A DNA stretch of 64,000 bases from the NCBI GenBank assembly GCA_016786725.1, contig JAEUVU010000012.1, forward strand, positions 43,806-107,805, given 5' to 3'. A program made the translations under genes and the position numbers. Source of the stretch: Ferruginibacter sp. Lineage in GTDB: Bacteria; Bacteroidota; Bacteroidia; Chitinophagales; Chitinophagaceae. This document shows positions 1 through 8,021 of the stretch, in pieces; position 1 is the first letter of the stretch, and each line of letters begins with the position of its first letter. A model generated the notes under the pieces. The model saw only the letters and a program-made list of their open reading frames with translations. It was not told where the DNA came from and ran no database searches.

Positions 1-473
1 TATCCATTAGCGCCAGCTATTCCGTTGGCAGCAATATAATCATGCACTTCAAGCGCCTTTTGAAATGAGGTAAATGATTCTGTATAATTTTTGGCGGTAT
101 AAGCCTTGATACCCAGGTCATCATATCCGTAATAGGTGTTAAAAATGGTTTTATTTGCCTCCTCAGTGGTTAAAGCAAACTTAGGATCAAGCTCCCTGTA
201 TTTTTTGAGTGCATTAAAACTGGCCTGCAGGTAAGTTTTCTTTTGATCTGCAGGTGTAGATTCCATTACGCCGAGTGCAGTATAGATAGCTGCTTTGTAG
301 TACCAGCCTTCTGCTTTGGCAGCATTTTTTTCATTAGCCATATAAGCATCTATTTCCGGTTTGGCTTTATCATACTGGCCAGACAGGATATAAATTTTTA
401 TGTTCTTTAATTCCTGGCCGTAACTATGTACAACGGCAAAAAACAATACAAACAATAATACATATTTCTTCAT
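1..473 (-). CDS. Secreted TPR-like protein, C-terminus cut by window edge
   Basis: The reading frame is open from an ATG at 473 to the window edge, giving about 157 residues. It begins with a clear signal peptide (hydrophobic stretch to about residue 19, cleavage near SYG-Q), so the product is exported. The rest is Ala/Tyr/Lys-rich and helical, with spacing such as GWYYKAAIY and SFTSFQKALEV that resembles tetratricopeptide repeats. TPR proteins of this kind are common periplasmic scaffolds in Bacteroidota. The partner is unknown. It is divergent from dnaG. A TAnnTTTA element at 493-500 on the minus strand is one base off the Bacteroidota -7 box. Confidence 0.75.
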   Translation of the reverse strand, partial: MKKYVLLFVLFFAVVHSYGQELKNIKIYILSGQYDKAKPEIDAYMANEKNAAKAEGWYYKAAIYTALGVMESTPADQKKTYLQASFNALKKYRELDPKFALTTEEANKTIFNTYYGYDDLGIKAYTAKNYTESFTSFQKALEVHDYIAANGIAGANG

Positions 474-635
474 GCTTTAATTTTTTAGGTGTTAAAGGTA
501 TTAATTAACAAGTTGATTTTTGCCGGATTTTTTCATAAATTATGCCATAGTTTTAAAAGCTGCACCGTTTACCAAAGTTTAACAATGTGCCAATATGCCA
601 AACATGTGTAAATTACAGCCCCAATAATTGAAAAA

Positions 636-2582
636 TTGATAACGCAGGAAACCATACAGCAGATACTCAGCCGCATTGATATTGTGGAAATAGTTGGTTC
701 TTTTATTAAACTGAAGAAAAGAGGAGCCAATTACCTTGGCCTCTGCCCTTTTCACAACGAAAAAACCCCTTCCTTCACCGTATCTCCTTCTAAAGAAATT
801 TATAAATGCTTTGGTTGCGGCAAGAGCGGCAACAGCATCAGCTTTTTAATGGAAGCAGAAAAGTACAGCTACGTGGAAGCCCTGCGCTGGCTGGCAGCAA
901 AATATAATGTTGAGATTGAAGAGACTGAAACAAGCCCCGAATACAAACAGCAGCAGCAGGTTGCCGATAGTTTATACATCATCAACAACTTTGCACAAAA
1001 ATATTTTACTGATGCCTTACTTAATTCCGAAGAAGGGCAGGATATCGCATTAAGCTATCTGAAAGAGCGTGGTTTCAGGGATGAGATCATCAAAAAATTT
1101 CAACTTGGTTATAACAGTGAGGCCAGAGATGCTTTTACCAAAGCTGCAACAGAAGCACAATACAGTGTGGAGTTGTTGCAAAAAACCGGGCTTGTAAATA
1201 TCCGTGACGGCAACGCTTATGATAATTACCGGGGCCGCATCATCTTCCCCATTCACAATCAAAGCGGCAAAGTGCTGGGATTTGGTGCCAGGATCATCAA
1301 GAAGAACGACAAAGCGCCTAAATACATCAACAGCCCGGAGAATGAAATTTATGTAAAGAGTAAAATACTATACGGTTCTTACTTTGCAAGGCAGGCTATT
1401 GATAAAGCCGATGAATGTTTACTGGTAGAAGGATATACCGATGTGGTAAGCCTGCACCAGGCCGGTATAGAAAATGTGGTGGCCAGTGGCGGAACTTCTC
1501 TTACCCCTGACCAGCTAAGATTAATAAAAAAATACACCAATAACCTTACTATTATTTATGATGGCGACAGTGCCGGTATAAAAGCTGCCTTGCGGGGGCT
1601 TGACCTTGCACTGGAAGAAAGCCTGAATGTGAAACTGGTGCTGATACCCGATGGCGAAGATCCGGACAGCTATGTAAACAAAGTGGGCACATCACAGTTC
1701 ATCAATTTTGTAAATGAGAATAAAAAGGATTTCATTTTATTTCAGCTGGGCATAGCATTAAAAGATGCAGGTAACGACAGTACCAAAAAATCATTGGTTG
1801 TAAACCAGGTTGCCGAAACCATTTCAAAAATTAATAAAACGGAGGATTTTACCAAACAACAGGACTATATAAAACAATGCTCCGAAATTTTAAAGATAGA
1901 AGAAAGCGGTTTACATGCGCTGGTAAATAAATTCATCAGGGAAAAAGTTAACAAAGAAGAGAATCGTGTAAACCGTGACCAGCGTTTTGCAGAGGAAACA
2001 ATCAGCACTGATCAAAACATACCTGTTGATGACGATGTTGTTTCTCTTTTTAATAAAGATGAAATGAATGAAAGGGCAATGATAAAAACTTTACTTGAAT
2101 ACGGACTTAAAGAATGGAACGAAGGACTAAAAATAGCTGATTATGTGTTTAAAGAAATTGAAGAAAACCAATTGGAAGAACTTATTGATAATAAAGACCT
2201 GATACAAGTTTTAAAGACTTATACAAAGTGGTATAAAGATGGCTTAGAACCAACCGTAAAAAATTTCCTGTATTATGAAAACCAGGTCGAAAGCACCTTA
2301 GTTGCAGGCCTGATTGATTTTAAACACCAGTTAAGTCATAATTGGAAATCAAAGTTTGATATTCATGTACCGTATGGCGAAGAGCAATATTTAATAGATG
2401 TGTATAGCTCCCTCAATTATTTAAAACTGCGAAAAATCAAAAAGCTTATTGACGAAAATCAAAAGGATTTTGAAAAGGCGGTTTCACCGGAAGACCAAAT
2501 GATGTGTTTACAAACACACCAGCATTTGAAACAAATGGAGATGGAGCTTACCAAACAAATGGGTACGGTTATTTTCCGTTAA
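636..2582 (+). CDS. dnaG: DNA primase DnaG
   Basis: DnaG synthesises RNA primers for replication together with the DnaB helicase. The 648-residue protein has the N-terminal zinc-binding domain (C37, H40, C58, C61 around CPFHNEKTPSF and CFGCG), the RNA polymerase catalytic core, and a TOPRIM fold with E265 in VEGYTD and D309/D311 in DGDSAG. A C-terminal helical part, probably the DnaB-interacting region, follows from about residue 470. The only start that includes the conserved N-terminus (ITQETIQQILSRIDIVEIV) is the TTG at 636; no in-frame ATG precedes the zinc domain. Length and motif order are normal for the family. It stands alone, convergent with the DUF4349 gene. Confidence 0.97.
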   Translation: MITQETIQQILSRIDIVEIVGSFIKLKKRGANYLGLCPFHNEKTPSFTVSPSKEIYKCFGCGKSGNSISFLMEAEKYSYVEALRWLAAKYNVEIEETETSPEYKQQQQVADSLYIINNFAQKYFTDALLNSEEGQDIALSYLKERGFRDEIIKKFQLGYNSEARDAFTKAATEAQYSVELLQKTGLVNIRDGNAYDNYRGRIIFPIHNQSGKVLGFGARIIKKNDKAPKYINSPENEIYVKSKILYGSYFARQAIDKADECLLVEGYTDVVSLHQAGIENVVASGGTSLTPDQLRLIKKYTNNLTIIYDGDSAGIKAALRGLDLALEESLNVKLVLIPDGEDPDSYVNKVGTSQFINFVNENKKDFILFQLGIALKDAGNDSTKKSLVVNQVAETISKINKTEDFTKQQDYIKQCSEILKIEESGLHALVNKFIREKVNKEENRVNRDQRFAEETISTDQNIPVDDDVVSLFNKDEMNERAMIKTLLEYGLKEWNEGLKIADYVFKEIEENQLEELIDNKDLIQVLKTYTKWYKDGLEPTVKNFLYYENQVESTLVAGLIDFKHQLSHNWKSKFDIHVPYGEEQYLIDVYSSLNYLKLRKIKKLIDENQKDFEKAVSPEDQMMCLQTHQHLKQMEMELTKQMGTVIFR

Positions 2583-2587
2583 TCATA

Positions 2588-2673
2588 ATTTCACGCAGGG
2601 TAAACAGAGAAGCAGAGGCCGCAGAGGATTAAATGTCTGTGGACTCTGCCCTTCAGCGCTCCCTGCGTGAAAT
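2588..2673. repeat. Intergenic inverted repeat between dnaG and DUF4349 gene
   Basis: Perfect 13-base arms ATTTCACGCAGGG (2588-2600) and its complement (2661-2673) enclose about 60 bases that carry further GCAGAG/CTCTGC pairs. There is no T-run on either side, so it looks like a palindromic intergenic repeat rather than a simple terminator. Confidence 0.6.
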
Positions 2674-2678
2674 CATAA

Positions 2679-3593
2679 TCAGGATTTTTGTGCCACAGCT
2701 TTTGCAGGCTTCAACTTCTTCCAGCCAAAATAAGCAGCAAACACAATTAAAAGCAAAGGCCATATAGAAACCAGCCCCACAAATAATTCGGCAACCCAGC
2801 TTACCCCGGTTTTAAATGCATTGGTGAGTTTTGTTAAAAAAGTTGGATTTTCATTTATTGGCTTATACCCTTCCATTGGCTGATAAAAGCTAAGGTTGAT
2901 GGTGCTGTAAGCGGTTTGGTGCGAAAGAAAAGAAACCCTGCTTGCCACAGATTCTATCTGCTGCTGTATATCATCCACTTCATTCTGGACCTTCAATATA
3001 TCTTCCATATTTTTAGATTGCTTTAAAAACTCCAGGTATTTTAAACGCAGTTGTTTCTTTGCTTCGAGCCTGCCCTTTGTATCCACCACTTCACCGGTAA
3101 CATCGTCTGTGGTTATTTTTTTCTCCGTCACTTTGCCATCATCTGCAGGCAATGCATTCATGATGGGTTCAAATTGCGCCACCGGAACTTTTATGGTAAT
3201 AGAGGTTTCAGATTTCTCATCAGATAAGGTTTGCTCTTCCTGTGCTATATAGGCTCCGTATTGCCTTATTGCATTGTGCACATACACATTGTACTTCTTA
3301 AAATCTTTTATCTCTACTTTTAAAGTAGCGGTTTTAATGATCTTGCTGTCCCAGTCTGTAACCGGCGGTGGTACCGGGCTATGTGTTGATGTAGCGGTTG
3401 AATCAGTTGGTGTTGGCGAAAATTTACCAACCGGTATCTGTTGATTTTCTTTGTAATCTTTTTTATCAGCATCCTGTTCTTTCAGTTCTGCTAATGCATA
3501 ATCCTCAACAGCTTTTTCGTTGTTTGCGCTGTGATTGCAGGAAATAAAAATAGCAGCAGATAAAATTCCGGTAATAAAAAGTTTTGTTTTCAT
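2679..3593 (-). CDS. DUF4349 domain lipoprotein
   Basis: The 304-residue protein starts with a lipoprotein signal (FISC, lipidated Cys19). A Pro/Thr/Ser-rich linker follows, then a DUF4349 domain from about residue 80 to 240: a beta-rich part with TATLKVEIKDF, a central helical coiled-coil part, and a second beta part ending SYSTINLSFYQ-like (here TAYSTINLSFYQ). One transmembrane helix lies near the C-terminus (about 263-291) and is followed by a basic tail. This layout is typical of DUF4349 proteins, which are membrane-anchored and of unknown function. The gene is monocistronic as far as the spacing shows. The family call is firm; no reaction can be assigned. Confidence 0.85.
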   Translation of the reverse strand: MKTKLFITGILSAAIFISCNHSANNEKAVEDYALAELKEQDADKKDYKENQQIPVGKFSPTPTDSTATSTHSPVPPPVTDWDSKIIKTATLKVEIKDFKKYNVYVHNAIRQYGAYIAQEEQTLSDEKSETSITIKVPVAQFEPIMNALPADDGKVTEKKITTDDVTGEVVDTKGRLEAKKQLRLKYLEFLKQSKNMEDILKVQNEVDDIQQQIESVASRVSFLSHQTAYSTINLSFYQPMEGYKPINENPTFLTKLTNAFKTGVSWVAELFVGLVSIWPLLLIVFAAYFGWKKLKPAKAVAQKS

Positions 3594-3691
3594 AACAATG
3601 AGTTTAGCGTTATTAGATACTCATTGATACAAATTGCATAAAATTAGTAACCGCAAAAAGGTGTTAAAGGAAAGAGAAAGCTCCTGAAAAC

Positions 3692-4024
3692 CTACCTTAT
3701 CGTGAATTTAAAATTCAGTATCATCTGCGAAATTGCGAAGTCGGGAATATTGTATAGATAGCTGTCGTTGGATTCTTTGATAGTGATGCGGTAGTTTGTA
3801 GCCGTTGATAAAGTGCAAATCCCTTTTCCATCTTTATCGGTTTTATACTTTTTTATTTTATTGGTAAGCAGGTCTTCAAAACTTACTGTGGTTTCAAGAT
3901 TTTTATTGTCAGCTGTTGTTACCGTAAATTTCAACACAACAGAATCACCATTTATCTCAGGTTGTTGTGCAAAACTGTTCAGAAAGAATAAGGTAAAAAT
4001 AAAGGCAGCAATAAGTGGTTTCAT
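3692..4024 (-). CDS. Small secreted beta-rich protein, unknown function
   Basis: This 110-residue product has a signal peptide (about residues 1-19, cleavage near SFA-Q). The mature part is about 90 residues with alternating hydrophobic strands, including VVLKFTVTT and a KYKTDKDGKGICTLST segment. The latter recalls the Asp-Gly turn of CarboxypepD_reg or Ig-like modules, in which a turn is followed by a strand. I do not recognise a family with certainty. It lies between the DUF4349 and EVE genes on the same strand, with gaps of about 60-100 bases that do not suggest tight coupling. Confidence 0.65.
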   Translation of the reverse strand: MKPLIAAFIFTLFFLNSFAQQPEINGDSVVLKFTVTTADNKNLETTVSFEDLLTNKIKKYKTDKDGKGICTLSTATNYRITIKESNDSYLYNIPDFAISQMILNFKFTIR

Positions 4025-4086
4025 ATATTTCAGATTAGCCGGCTATTGTATAAATATACAAGCCACCAATCTAATGGATTGTTAAA

Positions 4087-4494
4087 TCAGGTTTCCGCCA
4101 GTTTCATCACCCACTCCCACTCTTCCGGCTTTACAGTTTGCACACTCAGCCTCCCTAATCTTACCAGGTCCATGTTTGCAAAACGTTTATCTTTTTTAAG
4201 GGTATCAAGCGAAACCGGTTTCTTTAATTTTTTCACTGCTTTAATATCTACCGCCACCCAGCGGTCATCATCTGTTGTAGGGTCCTGGTAGGCTTCTTTT
4301 ACCACTTTAGCTATGCCAACAATTTCCACACCTTCATTGCTGTGATAATATAATACCTCATCCCCCTTTTTCATTGCCCGCAGATTGATACGTGCAGCAT
4401 AATTACGTACGCCGCTCCAGCAGGTTTCTTTTTCTTTCACCAAAGTATCCCAGCTATAAACTGAGGGTTCTGATTTTACAAGCCAGTATGCCAT
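4087..4494 (-). CDS. EVE (PUA-like) domain protein
   Basis: The 135-residue protein is a stand-alone EVE domain of the Thy28 type: MAYWLVKSEPSVYSWD at the N-terminus, WSGVRNYAARINLRAM, then KGDEVLYYHSN and GIAKVVKEAYQDPT. EVE domains have a PUA-like fold and bind modified bases in DNA or RNA. The bacterial stand-alone form is widely conserved with no settled role. Length is normal for the family. It is divergent from tatA across a 130-base AT-rich gap. Confidence 0.93.
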   Translation of the reverse strand: MAYWLVKSEPSVYSWDTLVKEKETCWSGVRNYAARINLRAMKKGDEVLYYHSNEGVEIVGIAKVVKEAYQDPTTDDDRWVAVDIKAVKKLKKPVSLDTLKKDKRFANMDLVRLGRLSVQTVKPEEWEWVMKLAET

Positions 4495-4624
4495 AAATAA
4501 AATTTTACCTTTATAACAATTGGTTTAAACATTGTTTGAAACTAATGTTACCTTTACAGCGTAAGATAATAGTTGTTGCTTACTAAATAAAAAACAATAG
4601 TAAATATTTTAAAATAAATACTGT

Positions 4625-4852
4625 ATGCCACTTATAAACCTTATCCCATTACTTTCTATGCCTGGCGGCTCTGAGTGGATCCTTATTGCTGTTGTTGTAC
4701 TCCTAATATTCGGAGGGAAAAAAATTCCGGAACTTATGAGGGGCCTTGGTAAAGGCGTACGGGAATTTAAAGATGCAAAAGGCAATGTTGAAAAGGAAAT
4801 AGAAGAGGGTATGAATGAAAAAGACACAAAAGAAACTCCTCCCAAAGCATAA
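4625..4852 (+). CDS. tatA: Sec-independent translocase TatA/TatE subunit
   Basis: TatA forms the pore-side component that moves folded twin-arginine substrates across the inner membrane. The 75-residue protein has a short periplasmic N-terminus, one transmembrane helix (about residues 16-31, [15 protein letters not shown]), the hinge [15 protein letters not shown] and an amphipathic helix, then a charged tail. Length and pattern fit TatA/E. No tatC or tatB is in this window. A strong terminator follows 22 bases after the stop. Confidence 0.93.
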   Translation: MPLINLIPLLSMPGGSEWILIAVVVLLIFGGKKIPELMRGLGKGVREFKDAKGNVEKEIEEGMNEKDTKETPPKA

Positions 4853-4874
4853 TTATTTTTTGCAACTAATAAAG

Positions 4875-4906
4875 AATCCCCTTTCAGTTGAAAGGGGATT
4901 TTTTAT
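4875..4906 (+). terminator. Rho-independent terminator after tatA
   Basis: A perfect 12-base stem (AATCCCCTTTCA pairing with 4889-4900) with a 2-base gap is followed directly by a run of six Ts. It ends tatA transcription before porV. Confidence 0.88.
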
Positions 4907-5099
4907 TAGAACTATCTGCCCGTTCAATTGCCTTACTCATTTAATGTGACCCGGTAGTAAACCTGTGTTAAATAAAATTCAGCAGCAATCCTTCCATTTT
5001 TACGTAATAAATCAAAAGTTAAATCCATTTAACAGAATTATCCGTATTTAATCTAAAATCAACTGTTTCTCTTTCCTAAATAATCAAAACTTCCAAAAC

Positions 5100-6224
5100 A
5101 TGAATCTAAAATTAACCAGGTTAATTGTTCCGGTTTTACTACTGCTGTTTGCCGAAACATTGCATGCCCAATCCGGAAAAGAAAACATTATAACTACGGC
5201 GGTTCCTTTTTTACGGCTGGCAACCGATGCCCGTGCCGGCGGTATGGGTGATGTGGGCGTTGCAACAGACCCCGATGCAAACGCTATGTTTTACAATGGG
5301 GCCAAAACAATTTTTAACGATGGCAAATATGGAGCTGGCCTTACTTACACGCCGTGGCTGAGTGAATTTGATATTAAAAGCCTGTTCCAGGCTTCTGTGG
5401 CGGGTTTTTATAAATTAGATGACAAGCAATCTGTAAGCCTGGGTTTCCGAAATTTCAGCCAGGGAACTTTTACTTTTTATGATGTACTTGGCCAGGAAAC
5501 AAGCACCTTCAAACCAAACGATATGGCCATTGAAGCCGGTTACTCCCGCAAGCTTTCAAAGAAAAGCGCCATAGGCCTTAATGTACGCTACATACGCAGC
5601 AGGCTGGCTGATAACACGGTGAACAGCAGTTACAAAACAGGCAGCGCCTTTGCAGCAGACCTTTCTTATTTCTGCACAAAAAAAGAATGGAATTTTGGTG
5701 TTGCCTTAACCAACCTGGGCACCAAAATGAATTATGGCGGCGAAGATGCTTACCTGCCTGCAAACCTTGCCCTGGGCGCAGCCTGGAACAAAAAAATAAA
5801 CAACGATAATAAAATTTCATTTGCATTTGACCTGAACAAACTACTGGTACCAACCCCGCCCGACCCAACCAATGCTCAAAAAGTAGCAGACTATAACAAT
5901 AAAGGGGTTGTTGGCAGCTGGTTCAGTTCTTTTGGCGATGCACCGGGCGGAGGAAGCGAAGAGTTAAAAGAAATTCAACTGGGCCTGGGTGCAGAATATA
6001 CTTACAAAGAAATGTTCAGCTTGCGTGCAGGTTATTTTACCGAAAATAAACTGAAAGGGAACCGCAATTATTTAACTGTGGGCGCCGGTTTGCAATACAA
6101 AATTGCAGGTATTAATTTCTCTTACCTGGCACCAACCGGTAACAATGCAAACAACAATGCACTAAAAAATACTTTCAGGCTTTCGCTGTTGTTTGATATG
6201 AATAAAACAACCGCATCAAAATAA
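5100..6224 (+). CDS. porV: Type IX secretion outer-membrane channel protein PorV
   Basis: PorV (LptO) is a FadL-like outer-membrane barrel that accepts T9SS substrates from the SprA translocon and hands them to the PorU attachment complex. The 374-residue protein has a signal peptide (cleavage near LHAQ) and the family N-terminus: TAVPFLRLATDARAGGMGD, then DPDANAMFYN. Repeated amphipathic strands run to a C-terminal strand near RLSLLFDM. Length is typical. PorV is often encoded beside porU, but porU is not adjacent here; the downstream neighbour, 21 bases away, is a DUF4331 gene. A second DUF4331 gene with a T9SS tail follows, so the channel and a likely client are linked. Confidence 0.94.
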   Translation: MNLKLTRLIVPVLLLLFAETLHAQSGKENIITTAVPFLRLATDARAGGMGDVGVATDPDANAMFYNGAKTIFNDGKYGAGLTYTPWLSEFDIKSLFQASVAGFYKLDDKQSVSLGFRNFSQGTFTFYDVLGQETSTFKPNDMAIEAGYSRKLSKKSAIGLNVRYIRSRLADNTVNSSYKTGSAFAADLSYFCTKKEWNFGVALTNLGTKMNYGGEDAYLPANLALGAAWNKKINNDNKISFAFDLNKLLVPTPPDPTNAQKVADYNNKGVVGSWFSSFGDAPGGGSEELKEIQLGLGAEYTYKEMFSLRAGYFTENKLKGNRNYLTVGAGLQYKIAGINFSYLAPTGNNANNNALKNTFRLSLLFDMNKTTASK

Positions 6225-6245
6225 ATTAACCTAAAATCTACAATA

Positions 6246-7988
6246 ATGAAAAGAACATTTATTAAAACAAAGCAACTGATACTGGCGCTGGCCTTGGTTA
6301 CAGGCAGCCTTGTAACAAATGCCTCCAGCCACCGGGAAGCTCCGTTGATCAGTAACGATCCACTGGCGGATAATACAGATGTGTATGCTTTCCGCAGCCC
6401 CGATGATCCGAATACCATTACCATCATCGCCAATTATATTCCGTTTGAGCTGCCTGAAGGCGGCCCTAACTATTATACGTTCGGTACCAATATCCGTTAC
6501 GAAATTCATATCAAGAATAAAACAACAACCACCACAGATGATATTTTGTACCGGTTCACCTTTTCGCAGGTAAACCAGGATCCGACTACATTCTTCAACA
6601 TTCGCCTGGGCGCACAGAATATAAAGACAACCTATATCTGTGAGAAAAGTGTAAATGGTGGCCCCTTTACAACGATTGTTACAAATGGAGTTGTACCTCC
6701 GGCAAACATTGGCCCACGCTCTATACAAAGCAGCCCGGTTGGTTTGGGTGTTGCCAATTATGATGTATTGATAAACGCAGCAATAGCAACTACAGCCGCA
6801 GGAGAAAAAGTATTTTGCGGCCCTGTGGATGATCCGTTCTTTGTTGATCTTGCCGGTGCATTTGATTTGGGTAGTTTTCGTCCCGAAGGAAATACAACCA
6901 ACCCAACTAAAGATGGTTTATCAAGGTACAATGTTCACAGCATCGCTTTAAAAATCCCTATCAACCTTTTACAAAAAGATGGTAAAACTGCAGCGCAGGC
7001 TACCAGCATTTTGGATGGCGATTTTGTAATTGGTGTTTGGGCAAGCGCCAGCAGGCAGCAGATAAAAACAATGGGCAGCAATGGAACAGTTGGTTACAGC
7101 GGGCCATGGGTGCAGGTTTCACGCCTGGGTATGCCGCTTACCAATGAAGCTGTTATTCCTGCAGGCATGAAAGACAAATGGAATTCTGTTACCCCTGCAA
7201 ATGATCTGCAGTTTGCTTCTTACTTCTCAAATCCAGAGCTGGCTTTGTATATGGATGACTCACAGTTTGGCGGAGCCGTTCCATCTTTAAATGCATTGAG
7301 GATACAAAACCATTCTTTAGGCGCTTATGATTTCAGGAATGGCAAACCTGGTTTGTATGGATTAAAAGGCAGTGATGCTGTAAAAGGTACAGCATTGGAT
7401 GATGCAATCTTTGGAACCATTTTGTTACCTGATAACAAAAGCCCTAGAGCAGTTGACATTCTGCCTATATTTTATACCGGCGTTCCAAACCTGGCGCCAT
7501 ATCAATTAGCAACAGGTAAAAACGGAAATCCGCTGGCAGCAGGTAAACCTTTCATCAATAATTTTTTACCCACGCTGGGTGATATGCTGCGGCTGAATAT
7601 GGCCGTGCCTCCTACCCCACGCAGCGATCCTAAGTTCAGCAGCCTGGGCATTGTGCAGGCCGCAGTGCTGGGACTTACAGATCCTGCTTACAATCAAAGC
7701 ACCGCTATTCAGAATATTCCAAACATGGATGGTTTTCCTAACGGCAGAAGACTGGAAGATGATGTAACAACCATTGAACTGCAGGCAGTAGGCGGTGTGG
7801 CGCTGGCAGCAATTGGTTTATGGTATGATGATTACAAAAATGATGGTAATGCAGTTACAACAAACCTGTTGAATGTGCTCAGTTTTTCTGCAGGGCCAAC
7901 GAAGAACGATACCACATTTAAACCGGTGTTCCCTTATGTGCAAACACCCTGGAGAGGTTATGATTATACTGTAAAGCCAAGATTCTAA
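6246..7988 (+). CDS. DUF4331 protein, paralogue A (no T9SS tail)
   Basis: The 580-residue protein has a signal peptide (about 1-26), and the mature part begins with the family hallmark SSHREAPLISNDPLADNTD followed by YAFRSPDDP. The DUF4331 domain fills the rest, with AVDILPIFYTGVPNL and PNGRRLEDDVTTIELQAVGG near the C-terminus. The protein ends soon after a PWRGYDY motif and has no sorting domain, unlike its neighbour. DUF4331 has no established biochemical function. The gene is 21 bases after porV and 33 bases before paralogue B, so co-transcription is likely. The two copies are collinear over their whole shared length, which indicates tandem duplication. Confidence 0.92.
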   Translation: MKRTFIKTKQLILALALVTGSLVTNASSHREAPLISNDPLADNTDVYAFRSPDDPNTITIIANYIPFELPEGGPNYYTFGTNIRYEIHIKNKTTTTTDDILYRFTFSQVNQDPTTFFNIRLGAQNIKTTYICEKSVNGGPFTTIVTNGVVPPANIGPRSIQSSPVGLGVANYDVLINAAIATTAAGEKVFCGPVDDPFFVDLAGAFDLGSFRPEGNTTNPTKDGLSRYNVHSIALKIPINLLQKDGKTAAQATSILDGDFVIGVWASASRQQIKTMGSNGTVGYSGPWVQVSRLGMPLTNEAVIPAGMKDKWNSVTPANDLQFASYFSNPELALYMDDSQFGGAVPSLNALRIQNHSLGAYDFRNGKPGLYGLKGSDAVKGTALDDAIFGTILLPDNKSPRAVDILPIFYTGVPNLAPYQLATGKNGNPLAAGKPFINNFLPTLGDMLRLNMAVPPTPRSDPKFSSLGIVQAAVLGLTDPAYNQSTAIQNIPNMDGFPNGRRLEDDVTTIELQAVGGVALAAIGLWYDDYKNDGNAVTTNLLNVLSFSAGPTKNDTTFKPVFPYVQTPWRGYDYTVKPRF

Positions 7989-8021
7989 CCTAAAAAATTA
8001 ACCACTATAAATATTAATAAG